DNA of 64,000 nucleotides, from NCBI GenBank assembly GCA_027482185.1, contig JAIXWF010000012.1:186001-250000 (forward strand), in the 5' to 3' direction. The DNA comes from Opitutaceae bacterium. GTDB taxonomy: Bacteria; Verrucomicrobiota; Verrucomicrobiia; Opitutales; Opitutaceae. Below the pieces are notes generated by a model. It was not told the origin of the DNA. It searched no databases and was given only the letters and a program-made list of their open reading frames with translations. Every line of letters begins with the position of its first letter. The first letter of the stretch is position 1. This document shows positions 27,622 to 35,367 of this stretch, in pieces. Both the position numbers and the translations under genes were made by a program.

Positions 27622-28131
27622 TCAGCGGTTGTAGCCGCCGTGCCGGTGATGCGACCGCGGCGGCGGGGGCGGCGGCGGGCAATAGGCCGGCGCCCGGACG
27701 ACGGGCCGGTAACCGTAACCGTACGCGACCGCCGGCGGCCGCACGACCACGACCGGAGCCGGGGCGGGAACGTACACCACGGTGGGCGCGCGTTCGACAT
27801 AGACGACCTGCGGGGCCCGCACGATCTGGACGGTCGCGGCCGGCGCCACTGTCGGCGCGCACGCCACCGTGGCCGCCGGCACCACCGTCGTCGCCGGCGC
27901 ATAGGCGCGGTAGGCCGGTTCCGTCCGATCAAGCGCGGCGCCGATCAGCGCGCCCGCGGCGGCACCGATCACGGCGCCTTCCGCCCACCGGTCGCCGTTG
28001 TGGCCGCCGATCAGGCCCCCCGCGACCGCACCGACCACCGCCCCGCTGCCGACCGAAGGCCGGAAAACCTGCGCGTTCGCCGTGGCTACCCCGGCCAGCG
28101 CGAGTGAAACCGAGACAAGGAGTGTTTTCAT
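27622..28131 (-). CDS. Secreted glycine-zipper protein with proline/valine-rich tail
   Basis: 169 residues with a Sec signal peptide (~1-20, ending ANAQ). Residues ~28-68 are a glycine zipper (GAVVGAVAGGLIGGHNGDRW, GAVIGAAAGALIGAALD) that can form a membrane hairpin. The rest is low complexity: Val/Pro/Ala repeats (PAPAPVVVVRPP), a run of seven prolines and a His/Arg-rich end (RSHHRHGGYNR). Such proteins are usually envelope proteins or lipoprotein-like (no lipobox here). It ends at an intrinsic terminator and is divergent from the seqA-like gene. Confidence 0.8.
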   Translation of the reverse strand: MKTLLVSVSLALAGVATANAQVFRPSVGSGAVVGAVAGGLIGGHNGDRWAEGAVIGAAAGALIGAALDRTEPAYRAYAPATTVVPAATVACAPTVAPAATVQIVRAPQVVYVERAPTVVYVPAPAPVVVVRPPAVAYGYGYRPVVRAPAYCPPPPPPPRSHHRHGGYNR

Positions 28132-28332
28132 ACGCCGCCTCGGACGCCACCCTCGCGAAACCTATTCAACGATTTTTTCGGCCGCGAAAATCCCCGCGCC
28201 GCGGCCCCCCCGCCGAACCGCGGGCCGCCGGTCCGATTTTTCGTCGCAACCGCGCCGCCGTTCGCCGCAAAAGCACCGGTATCCGCCGCCAAGGACTCGC
28301 CGGACCGCCGCGACCGGTTCAACACCGCCGGC

Positions 28333-28845
28333 ATGAAAATGATTTCCGTCCGCGATGAGGTGTACGAAGCGTTGCAGCGCCTGGCGTCGGGTTTCCACCG
28401 TACGCCCGACGAAGTCCTGGCCGCCCTCCTGCACCTGCCCACCGCCAGCCCCGATGCGGCCGAACCGATCGCGGCCTTCGTGCTGAGCTCCGAGTTCCGT
28501 TCCAAGTACACCGACGCCGACCGCTACCTTTCCTTGCTCGGCTGGGTCGCCGCGCGGCACCCCGGCGAATTCGCCGAGTTCATCCGGAGCCTGACCAGCG
28601 GCCGCCGCTACCTGAGCAAGACCCGCGAGGAGATCCTCGCCGCCTGCCGGCACAACCAGGCGCGCCCGATCGAAGGCACCCCCTACTGGGCGATCATGAA
28701 CATCGACACCGCGACAAAGCGCCGCTTCCTCGCGCGCGTCCTCGAGTTCACCGGCTTCCGCCCCGAAATCATCGACTTTGCCTGCGGCACCATCGGGGCC
28801 CGCTCCGCGCCCGCCCGCCCGCGCCTCCCGAATCTCGCCGCCTGA
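28333..28845 (+). CDS. seqA: SeqA homologue (hemimethylated-GATC-binding replication regulator)
   Basis: 170 residues; E. coli SeqA has 181. The N-terminus MKMISVRDEVYEALQRLAS matches the SeqA oligomerisation domain start (MKTIEVDDELY). The C-terminal domain aligns across its length as I recall E. coli SeqA: LSSEFRSKY, FAEFIRSL, then GTPYWAIMN (115-123; SeqA has GTPYWVITN) and FACGTI (149-154; SeqA VCGTI). Of the two Asn that read hemimethylated GATC, the first is kept (Asn123) and the second is Asp125; the GRTR DNA-contact loop appears as GRR at 90-92. SeqA sequesters newly replicated oriC and requires Dam methylation. It is divergent from the glycine-zipper gene and appears monocistronic. 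Confidence 0.85.
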   Translation: MKMISVRDEVYEALQRLASGFHRTPDEVLAALLHLPTASPDAAEPIAAFVLSSEFRSKYTDADRYLSLLGWVAARHPGEFAEFIRSLTSGRRYLSKTREEILAACRHNQARPIEGTPYWAIMNIDTATKRRFLARVLEFTGFRPEIIDFACGTIGARSAPARPRLPNLAA

Positions 28846-28860
28846 GGCGGGAAACATGCA

Positions 28861-28989
28861 GTTGAGAGTGCTTGGCTGAGAGTTGAGAGCAGATCCGGAC
28901 GGTTACGCCGTTCCCGATCCATTGACGCGGCGCCCGCTCATCGGTCGTCCAGTTTCCGTTCTTTCAACCTTCACCTTTCAACTTTCAAC
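28861..28989. repeat. Family-1 heptad element: inverted 28-bp arms
   Basis: Left arm 28861-28888 (units GTTGAGA, GTGCTTG, GCTGAGA, GTTGAGA), 73-bp spacer, right arm 28962-28989 (TTTCAAC, CTTCACC, TTTCAAC, TTTCAAC). The arms are complementary unit by unit except the second. The element fills the gap between the convergent seqA-like and lptG-like genes, 15 and 14 bases from their stops. Confidence 0.8.
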
Positions 28990-29003
28990 TTCATCTCCCG
29001 GCC

Positions 29004-30119
29004 TCAGCGCAGGCGCGCGAACAGCCGCAGCGCCAGCAGCCCCATCGCCGCGTGCGGCAACCAGGCCGCGACGAGCGGGGCCACCGCCTCGCGGTTGCCC
29101 AGCGAAACGGCGAAGCTCGTGAAAACGTAATAGAGGAAGAACAACCCGATCGACTTGGATACGCCGACGGCGGCGTTCACCCGCACGCCCGTCACGGCAA
29201 ACGGGATCGCCAGCGCGATCACGATCAGCGGCGTCACCGTTTCGGCCAACAGGGTGTAATAACGCACCTGATACGCCGGCAGCTTCGGGCTCCGCTCGGT
29301 TTCCAGATGGTCGATCAGGTCGCGCAGTTCCCAAAGCGACAGTCGCGTCGGCTTGCGGTCGATCAGCAGCATCAACTCGGGATCCTCGCGGTACTCGGCC
29401 ACCGTGCGCTCCGCGAAGGGCTTCGACGCCACCAACTCGCCGGTCTCGGGCTGGAAACCGAGTTCGCGGCCCGCCTTGAACCGCCAGCCCCGCGCGGCGG
29501 GATCGTACCACGCCTCGGCCGCGACGAACCGGCGCGTCTCCCGGCGCTGCGCATCGAGCTCGGACACCGACACGCCGAAACCGCGGCGCTGCGCCTTGCT
29601 GTAGCGGTTGAAAAACCACATCCGGCGTTCCTTCGGGTTGTCGAAGGCCACGCTGTAGACCGCGCCGATCTGGTCGGCCTTAAGCGACTTGGTCGACTCG
29701 TGGCTGAACTGCAGCTCGTCCTTCATCGCCCGCGATTCTTCCACCGACCAAGGCACGATCGTCGTGTTCAGCCACCAGGCGACGCCGCAGCTCAGCACGC
29801 CGACAACCCAAATCGGCGCCGTCAGGCGGGCAAACCCCACCCCGGCGGCGCGCATCGCCGTGAGTTCGTTGGCGCGGTGCAGTTTCCCCAGCACATAGAG
29901 CAACGACACCAGCAGCGCCAACGGCAGCACGATCGTGATGAACCCCGGCATTGTCACCAGAAGGTAGCGCCAGAACACCGCACCCCGCGCGCCGAACTCC
30001 CGCAGGTCGCGGAAATCGTCGTACAGCACCTGCACGAGCAGCAGGCCGCACATCGCCGCCAGCACGAGGGCGAGCATCTGCAGCCATTCCCGCAACAGGT
30101 GGCGGTCGAAAGTCGTCAC
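29004..30119 (-). CDS. LptF/LptG family permease (lipopolysaccharide export)
   Basis: 371 residues from GTG 30119 (MTTFDRHLLREW). Three transmembrane helices in the N-terminal third (~12-35, 55-78, 97-118), the conserved LGKLHRANELTAMRAAGVGF coupling-helix region that contacts the LptB ATPase, a periplasmic beta-jellyroll domain (~125-260), and three C-terminal helices. This is the YjgP/YjgQ architecture; LptF and LptG cannot be separated with certainty here. It extracts LPS from the inner membrane toward the periplasmic bridge. The upstream open frame to 30662 is not coding in character. It is divergent from the liv operon. Confidence 0.88.
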   Translation of the reverse strand: MTTFDRHLLREWLQMLALVLAAMCGLLLVQVLYDDFRDLREFGARGAVFWRYLLVTMPGFITIVLPLALLVSLLYVLGKLHRANELTAMRAAGVGFARLTAPIWVVGVLSCGVAWWLNTTIVPWSVEESRAMKDELQFSHESTKSLKADQIGAVYSVAFDNPKERRMWFFNRYSKAQRRGFGVSVSELDAQRRETRRFVAAEAWYDPAARGWRFKAGRELGFQPETGELVASKPFAERTVAEYREDPELMLLIDRKPTRLSLWELRDLIDHLETERSPKLPAYQVRYYTLLAETVTPLIVIALAIPFAVTGVRVNAAVGVSKSIGLFFLYYVFTSFAVSLGNREAVAPLVAAWLPHAAMGLLALRLFARLR

Positions 30120-30261
30120 CGCGCCAGCAAAGGGCCGGCATCCGCCCACGGGAAGCCGAAAGCTTGTCCGCCTCCCCGCCGCGGCGCGGGCCCACCGTTT
30201 TGGTTGAAAAGCGCCCCGCAATGCGTTGGCTCCGCCGGTCCGCGTGCCGTTCCCCCGCCCT

Positions 30262-31389
30262 ATGATGTTCTCCCGCCCGTTCCGCCTCCTCGCCGTCGCC
30301 CTGCTCGCCGCCCTCGGCGTCCGGGCCCAGCAACCGCCCATCAAGCTCGGCGAGTTTGCCTCGATGACCGGCAAAGAAGCCGTCTTCGGCCAGAACGTGA
30401 ACAAGGGCACCCGCCTCGCCATCGAGGAAACCAACGCCGCCGGCGGCGTCCTCGGCCGCAAGCTCGAACTCGTCACCGAAGACGACCAGTCCAAGCCCGG
30501 CGAAGCCGCCACCGTCGTCAAGAAACTCATCTCGCGCGACAAAGTCGTCGCCGTCCTCGGCGAAATCACCTCCGGCCGCACCCTCGAGGCCGCGCCGATC
30601 GCGCAGGCCGCCAAGATCCCGCTCATCTCCCCCGGGGCCACCAACGTCGAGGTCACGACCAAGGGAAACTACATCTTCCGCGTCTGCTTCATCGACGATT
30701 TCCAGGGCACCGTGATGGCCAAGTTCGCCCGCGAGACGCTCAAGCTCAACCGCGTCGCCATCCTCTCCTCCGTCTCCTCCGCCCAGAGCGTCGGCCTCGC
30801 GAAATACTTCCGCGAACGCTTCGTCGCCGGCGGCGGCACCATCGCCGCCGAACAGAAATACGGCGAAGGCGACAAGGACTTCCGCGCCCAACTCACCGCC
30901 ATCAAGGCCGCGGGCGCCGACGGCATCTTCGTCCCCGGCTACTACGCCGAGGCCGCCCTCATCTGCAAACAGGCCCGCGATCTCGGGCTCACGTTTCCCC
31001 TGCTCGGCGTCGACGGCTGGGAATCCCCCGACCTCATCGCGATCGCCGGTGCCGCCGCGGAAAACACCTACCTCAGCACCCATTACTCGCCCGAAAGCAG
31101 CAACCCCGCCGTCGTCGCCTTCAACGAACGTTTCCTGAAGCGCTGGGGCGTCGCCTCCAACGCCCTCTCCGTTCTCGGCTACGACGCCGCCATGCTCACG
31201 ATCGACGCCATCCGCCGCGCCGGCACCACCGAGGGCCCGAAGCTCCGCGACGCCCTCGCCGCCACCAAGGACTACCCCGCCGTCACCGGCCGCATTACCT
31301 TCGACGCCCAGCGCAATCCCACCAAGTCCGCCGTTGTCCTCACGGTGAAGAACGGCCGCTTCACCTTCGTCCAGGACGTGCATCCTTGA
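30262..31389 (+). CDS. Branched-chain amino acid ABC transporter substrate-binding protein, copy 1
   Basis: 375 residues with a Sec signal peptide (~1-23). The mature start PPIKLGEFASMTGKEAVFGQ and AIEETNAAGGVLGRKLELV are the LivJ/LivK-family leucine-binding fold. FIDDFQGTVMAKFARETL marks the subgroup shared with copy 2. ATG 30262 or 30265 are both possible. It is the first of four tandem paralogues; such periplasmic proteins deliver leucine/isoleucine/valine or related ligands to the LivHM permease. It begins the operon divergently from the lptG-like gene. The gap to copy 2 is 32 bp. Confidence 0.93.
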   Translation: MMFSRPFRLLAVALLAALGVRAQQPPIKLGEFASMTGKEAVFGQNVNKGTRLAIEETNAAGGVLGRKLELVTEDDQSKPGEAATVVKKLISRDKVVAVLGEITSGRTLEAAPIAQAAKIPLISPGATNVEVTTKGNYIFRVCFIDDFQGTVMAKFARETLKLNRVAILSSVSSAQSVGLAKYFRERFVAGGGTIAAEQKYGEGDKDFRAQLTAIKAAGADGIFVPGYYAEAALICKQARDLGLTFPLLGVDGWESPDLIAIAGAAAENTYLSTHYSPESSNPAVVAFNERFLKRWGVASNALSVLGYDAAMLTIDAIRRAGTTEGPKLRDALAATKDYPAVTGRITFDAQRNPTKSAVVLTVKNGRFTFVQDVHP

Positions 31390-31421
31390 AACCTCCCCGA
31401 CCTTCGCTCCGACTCCCTTTC

Positions 31422-32540
31422 ATGAAATCACCGTTCCTGCTTCTCGCCCTCGCCGCCACCGCCCTCGCGCTCCGCGCCGCCGAACCGATCAAGGTCGGCG
31501 AGTTCGCGTCGCTCACCGGCAAAGACGCCACCTTCGGCCAATCCCAGCACAAGGGCATCGTCCTCGCCCTCGAGGAAATCAACGCCGCCGGCGGCGTCCT
31601 CGGCCGCAAGCTCGAAGTCATCGCCGAGGACAACCAGTCCAAGGCCGGCGAATCCGCCACCGCCGCCAAGAAGCTGCTCTCCCGCGACAAGGTGATCGCC
31701 CTCCTCGGCGAAGTGACCTCGTCCCGCTCCCTCGAAGTCGCGCCCCTCGCCCAATCCGCCAAGATCCCGATGATCGCTTCCGGCGCGACCAACCCCGCCG
31801 TCACGCAGAAGGGCGACCACATCTTCCGCGTCTGCTTCATCGACGATTTCCAGGGCACCGTGATGGCCAAGTTCGCCCTCACCGAACTCAAGGCCAAGAA
31901 GGTCGCCACCCTCACCTCCGTCTCCAGCGCCTACAGCGTCGGCCTCGCGAAGTACTTCAAGGAAACCTTCACCGCCGGCGGCGGCACCGTCGTGGCCGAG
32001 CAGAAATTCAACGAAGGCGACAAGGACTTCCGCGCCCAACTCACCGCCATCAAGGCCGCCAACGTCGACGCCGTCTTCGTCCCCGGCTACTACACCGAAG
32101 CCGCCCTCGTCGCCCGCCAGGCCCGCAGCCTCGGCATCAACGTCCCGCTCTTCGGCGGCGACGGCTGGGAATCCGAGAAACTCCTCGAGATCGGCGGCGC
32201 CGCCCTCAACGGCACCTATTACTCCACGCACTTCACCCCGGAAAACAAAGAGCCCGCCGTCGCCGAGTTCGTGAAGAAGTTCAAAGCCCGTTGGAACAAC
32301 GAAACGCCCGACGCCTACGCCGCCCTCGGCTACGACTCCCTCTACATCCTCGTCGACGCCATCCGCCGCTCCGGCGTCACCGCCGGCCCGAAGCTCCGCG
32401 ACGCCATCGCCGCCACGAAGAATTTCTCCGGCGCCAGCGGCGTGACCACCCTCGACAAGGACCGCAACGCCTCCAAACCCGCCACCATCATCGCGATCAA
32501 GGACGGCAAACTGCACTTCCACAAGACCGTCGCCCCGTGA
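31422..32540 (+). CDS. Branched-chain amino acid ABC transporter substrate-binding protein, copy 2
   Basis: 372 residues; short signal peptide (~1-19), mature start EPIKVGEFASLTGKDATFGQ. The sequence is close to copy 1 (VCFIDDFQGTVMAKFA) but the ligand pocket region differs (GATNPAVTQKGDHIF), so ligand range may differ. The stop TGA overlaps the ATG of copy 3 (TGATG), indicating translational coupling. It has a normal compact signal peptide, unlike copies 3 and 4. Confidence 0.93.
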   Translation: MKSPFLLLALAATALALRAAEPIKVGEFASLTGKDATFGQSQHKGIVLALEEINAAGGVLGRKLEVIAEDNQSKAGESATAAKKLLSRDKVIALLGEVTSSRSLEVAPLAQSAKIPMIASGATNPAVTQKGDHIFRVCFIDDFQGTVMAKFALTELKAKKVATLTSVSSAYSVGLAKYFKETFTAGGGTVVAEQKFNEGDKDFRAQLTAIKAANVDAVFVPGYYTEAALVARQARSLGINVPLFGGDGWESEKLLEIGGAALNGTYYSTHFTPENKEPAVAEFVKKFKARWNNETPDAYAALGYDSLYILVDAIRRSGVTAGPKLRDAIAATKNFSGASGVTTLDKDRNASKPATIIAIKDGKLHFHKTVAP

Positions 32541-33727
32541 TGAATCTCTTCCGCGTAGGGGCGCGGCTCGTCCGCGCCCTTTCTCCCCGCCGCCTCGCCC
32601 GCGCCCTTCCCCTCCGCCGCTTCACCGCCGCCGTCCTGCTCGCATCGCCCCTCGCCGCGGCCGCCGCCGAACCGATCCGCATCGGCGAAATCGAACCGCT
32701 CACCGGCAAGGAAGCCGCCTTCGGCCAATCCGCCCACCGCGGGGTCAGGATGGCGATCGACGAAATCAACGCCCGCGGCGGCGTGCTCGGCCGGCCCCTC
32801 GCCGTCGTCGTCGAGGACAACCAATCCAAACCCGGCGACTCCGCCACCGTCGCCAAGAAATTGATCGCGCGCGAAAAGGTCGTCGCCCTCATCTGCGGCG
32901 GCACCTCCTCGAACTGCCTCGAAATCGCGCCCATCGCGCAAGGCGCGAAGATCCCCTTCATTTCCACCACCGCAACGGCCCCGGAAGTAACCGAGAAACG
33001 CGACTACATTTTCCGCACCTGCTTCATCGATCCGTTCCAGGGCGAGGTCCTCGCCAAGTTCGCGCACGCCACCCTCAAGACCAAGCGCGTCGCCGTCCTC
33101 ACCTCCGCGTCCGCCTCGTACAGCGTCGGCCTCTCGAAGGTGTTCCGCGAAAAGTTCGCCGCCCTCGGCGGCCAGATCGCGATCGAGCAGAAGTACGCCG
33201 AAGGCGACAAAGACTTCCGCGCCCAGCTGACGGCCATCAAGGCCGCCAAGCCCGACGCCATCGCCGCGACCGGCTTCTACACCGAGGCCGCCCTCATCTG
33301 CAAACAGGCCCGCGATCTCGGGATCACGGTTCCGATCTTCGGCGGCGACGGCTGGGAAGCCCCCGAACTCATCGAGATCGGCGGCAAGGCCGTCGAGGGC
33401 ACGTACTACGCCAGCCACTACTCCTCCGAAAGCACCGAGCCCGTCGTCGCCGACTTCGTGAAACGCTACCGCGCCCGGCACAACGGCGAGACGCCCGATT
33501 CGATGGCGCCGCTCGCCTACGACGCCGTCATGATCTTGGCCGACGCCCTCGCCCGCGCCGGCAGCACCGACAGCGCGAAACTCCGCGCCGCCCTCGCGGC
33601 CGCCAAGGATTTCCCCGGCGTCACCGGCCGGACCACCATCGACGCCCAGCGCAATGCGACCAAGTCCGCCGTCATGCTCACCGTGAAAAACGGCAAGGTC
33701 GCCTACGTCGAAACCATCGCTCCATGA
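32540..33727 (+). CDS. Branched-chain amino acid ABC transporter substrate-binding protein, copy 3
   Basis: 395 residues. The signal peptide has an unusually long, Arg-rich n-region (MNLFRVGARLVRALSPRRLAR...) before the hydrophobic core and AAAAAEPIRIGE. Codons 6-14 (VGARLVRAL) lie on a GC hairpin also found in copy 4. CFIDPFQGEVLAKFAHATL groups it with copy 4. The ATG overlaps the stop of copy 2, and its own stop overlaps the ATG of copy 4 (ATGA). Whether it signals through the twin-arginine or Sec route is unclear; there is no canonical Tat motif. Confidence 0.92.
   Translation: MNLFRVGARLVRALSPRRLARALPLRRFTAAVLLASPLAAAAAEPIRIGEIEPLTGKEAAFGQSAHRGVRMAIDEINARGGVLGRPLAVVVEDNQSKPGDSATVAKKLIAREKVVALICGGTSSNCLEIAPIAQGAKIPFISTTATAPEVTEKRDYIFRTCFIDPFQGEVLAKFAHATLKTKRVAVLTSASASYSVGLSKVFREKFAALGGQIAIEQKYAEGDKDFRAQLTAIKAAKPDAIAATGFYTEAALICKQARDLGITVPIFGGDGWEAPELIEIGGKAVEGTYYASHYSSESTEPVVADFVKRYRARHNGETPDSMAPLAYDAVMILADALARAGSTDSAKLRAALAAAKDFPGVTGRTTIDAQRNATKSAVMLTVKNGKVAYVETIAP
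32556..32580 (+). repeat. Palindromic repeat in signal-peptide codons, copy a
   Basis: GTAGGGGCGCGG, loop CTCGT, then CCGCGCCC: a perfect 8-bp stem (32559-32566 with 32572-32579) plus a G-U pair. It encodes VGARLVRAL near the start of substrate-binding protein copy 3. It is near-identical to 33743-33767, with a compensatory G-C to C-G swap at the pair closing the loop. Confidence 0.8.
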
Positions 33728-34887
33728 CCATCTCCTCCCCCGTAGGGGCGCGCCTCGTGCGCGCCTTGGCCCTGATTCCGCTCGCCGCCGTCACCCTCGC
33801 CCTTCTCCCCGCCGCCGCTGTCGCCGCCGAGCCCATCAAACTCGGCCACTACGGTTCCCTCACCGGCAAAGACGCCGCGTTCGGCGTCGCCACGCGCAAG
33901 GGCGTCATGCTCGCGATCGAGGAAATCAACGCCGCCGGCGGCGTGCTCGGCCGCCCCCTCGCCTACCTCGTCGAGGACATCCAGTCCAAGCAGGGCGAGT
34001 CCGCCACCGCGGTCAAAAAACTCATCTCCCGCGACAAGGTCGTCGCCGTCATCGGCGCCAACGCCTCCGCCAATTCCCTCGAGGCCGCGCCCGTGTGCCA
34101 GAACGCCAAGATCCCCATGATGGCGATCTCCTCGACCAACCCGCGCGTCACCGAGGTCGGCGATTACATTTTCCGCATCTGCTTCATCGATCCGTTCCAG
34201 GGCGCCGTCCTCGCCAAGTTCGCGCACACCTCGCTCAAAGCGAAACGCATCGCCCTCCTCACCGCCGTCAACTCGCCCTACAGCGTCGGCCTCTCCGCCG
34301 TCCTCCGCCAGGACTTCACCGCCCGCGGCGGCGAGGTCGTCGCCGAGCAAAAGTACACCGAGGGCGAAAAGGACTTCCGCGCCCAGGTCACCGCGGTCCG
34401 CGCCGCCAAGCCCGACGTCGTCGCCGTCACCGGCTTCTACACCGAAGTCGCGCTGATCTGCCGCCAGGCCCGCGCCCTCGGCATCAACGTGCCCTTCATC
34501 GGCGGCGACGGCTGGGAGGCCCCGCAGCTCGTCGAACTCGGCGGCGAGGCCGTCGAGAACACCTACTACTCCACCTATTTCTCCGCCGAAAACGACGCCC
34601 CCGAAGTCCGCGCCTTCGTGCAGAAGTTCAAGGCGCGTTGGAACAACGAAATCCCCGAGGGCGTGTCCGCGCTGGGCTACGACGCCGTCTACCTCATTGT
34701 CGCCGCGATCCGGAAAGCCGGCACGACCGACAGCGCCCCGCTCCGCGCCGCGATCGCCGCGACGAAGAATTTCCCCGGCGTCACCGGCCAAACGACGATC
34801 GACGAAAAGCGCAACAGCGCCAAAGCCGCCGTCATGCTCGCCGTGAAAAACGGCCGCAGCCAATTCTTCGAAGCCGTCGCGCCCTGA
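33724..34887 (+). CDS. Branched-chain amino acid ABC transporter substrate-binding protein, copy 4
   Basis: 387 residues. Signal peptide MTISSPVGARLVRALALIPL ... AAAVAAEPIK, again with VGARLVRAL encoded on a hairpin. The leucine-binding fold follows (LGHYGSLTGKDAAFG, CFIDPFQGAVLAKFAHTSL, GFYTEVALICRQARALG). The start overlaps the stop of copy 3. After its stop (34885-34887) the operon is interrupted by a 35-bp hairpin, a heptad arm and the S23 gene before livH resumes. An in-frame GTG inside the hairpin could be an alternative start. Confidence 0.92.
   Translation: MTISSPVGARLVRALALIPLAAVTLALLPAAAVAAEPIKLGHYGSLTGKDAAFGVATRKGVMLAIEEINAAGGVLGRPLAYLVEDIQSKQGESATAVKKLISRDKVVAVIGANASANSLEAAPVCQNAKIPMMAISSTNPRVTEVGDYIFRICFIDPFQGAVLAKFAHTSLKAKRIALLTAVNSPYSVGLSAVLRQDFTARGGEVVAEQKYTEGEKDFRAQVTAVRAAKPDVVAVTGFYTEVALICRQARALGINVPFIGGDGWEAPQLVELGGEAVENTYYSTYFSAENDAPEVRAFVQKFKARWNNEIPEGVSALGYDAVYLIVAAIRKAGTTDSAPLRAAIAATKNFPGVTGQTTIDEKRNSAKAAVMLAVKNGRSQFFEAVAP
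33743..33767 (+). repeat. Palindromic repeat in signal-peptide codons, copy b
   Basis: GTAGGGGCGCGC, loop CTCGT, then GCGCGCC: a 7-bp Watson-Crick stem plus two G-U pairs. Relative to copy a, the closing pair is swapped (G-C to C-G) and both substitutions are synonymous (CGG to CGC, GTC to GTG), leaving VGARLVRAL unchanged. Confidence 0.8.
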
Positions 34888-34888
34888 C

Positions 34889-34923
34889 CCGCCGCGTTTG
34901 CGGCGCCGCCGCAAACGCGGCGG
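34889..34923 (+). repeat. 35-bp perfect hairpin after the fourth substrate-binding protein gene
   Basis: Two perfectly complementary 16-base arms (34889-34904 and 34908-34923) around a 3-base loop, starting 1 base after the stop codon. There is no T-run, so it is more likely an mRNA-stabilising or processing hairpin (or attenuator) than a simple terminator. It directly abuts the heptad arm at 34925. Confidence 0.8.
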
Positions 34924-34924
34924 A

Positions 34925-34952
34925 GTTGAGAGTTGAGAGCTGAGAGTTGAGC
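34925..34952 (+). repeat. Family-1 heptad arm, left arm around the S23 gene
   Basis: Four units in phase: GTTGAGA, GTTGAGA, GCTGAGA, GTTGAGC. It pairs with the inverted arm at 35336-35363 on the far side of the S23 gene. It begins 37 bases after the stop of substrate-binding protein copy 4. Confidence 0.85.
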
Positions 34953-34968
34953 GCCTTCAAACCGGGGT

Positions 34969-35319
34969 ATGTTCAACTTTGAGCGCCTCGAAGTGTGGCA
35001 GAAGGCGGTCGCCTACGCCGGCTTGGTCTATAGGACCACGAAGTCGTTTCCTGCGGCCGAGCAATTCGGTCTGACCAACCAGCTCCGGCGGGCGGCGGCC
35101 TCGATCTCCGCCAACATCGCGGAGGGCTCGTCCCGGCCGCCGGCCGACTTTGCCCGGTTTCTGGGCTATGCGGCCGGCTCCGCTTACGAAGTGGTCACCC
35201 ATGCTGTCTTGGCCCGCAACGAGGGGCTTTTGTCGCCTTTGGCCTGCGACCAGCTGTATGCCGGCGCCGATGAAATCTGCCGGATGCTGAGCGGCTTGCG
35301 CCGCTCACTCGGCGAGTGA
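34969..35319 (+). CDS. Four-helix-bundle protein of the S23 / 23S rRNA intervening-sequence family
   Basis: 116 residues, the usual size. MFNFERLEVWQKAVAYAGLV, then FGLTNQLRRAAASISANIAEG and FARFLGYAAGSAYEVVTHAV are the hallmarks of the S23/TIGR02436 family, which folds as a pentameric four-helix bundle and is distantly related to the Avd accessory proteins of diversity-generating retroelements. Family members are encoded by intervening sequences in 23S rRNA genes of spirochaetes and Coxiella, or stand alone; function is uncertain, with nucleic-acid binding proposed. Here the gene is bracketed by inverted heptad arms inside the liv operon, between the binding proteins and livH, which looks like an inserted cassette. 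Confidence 0.93.
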   Translation: MFNFERLEVWQKAVAYAGLVYRTTKSFPAAEQFGLTNQLRRAAASISANIAEGSSRPPADFARFLGYAAGSAYEVVTHAVLARNEGLLSPLACDQLYAGADEICRMLSGLRRSLGE

Positions 35320-35335
35320 CAACCGCTTCCGAATC

Positions 35336-35363
35336 TCTCAACTCTCACCTCTCAACTTCCGAC
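35336..35363 (+). repeat. Family-1 heptad arm, right arm around the S23 gene
   Basis: TCTCAAC, TCTCACC, TCTCAAC and a degenerate TTCCGAC. It is inverted relative to 34925-34952 and lies 16 bases after the S23 stop. It ends 4 bases before the presumed CTG start of livH, so it occupies the livH leader. Confidence 0.8.
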
Positions 35364-35367
35364 TCCC

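Noticed and set aside
34889-34923. The 35-bp hairpin as an ordinary intrinsic terminator
   Set aside because: It lacks a T-run and is followed by the S23 and liv permease genes that presumably must be transcribed; kept only as a structured repeat.
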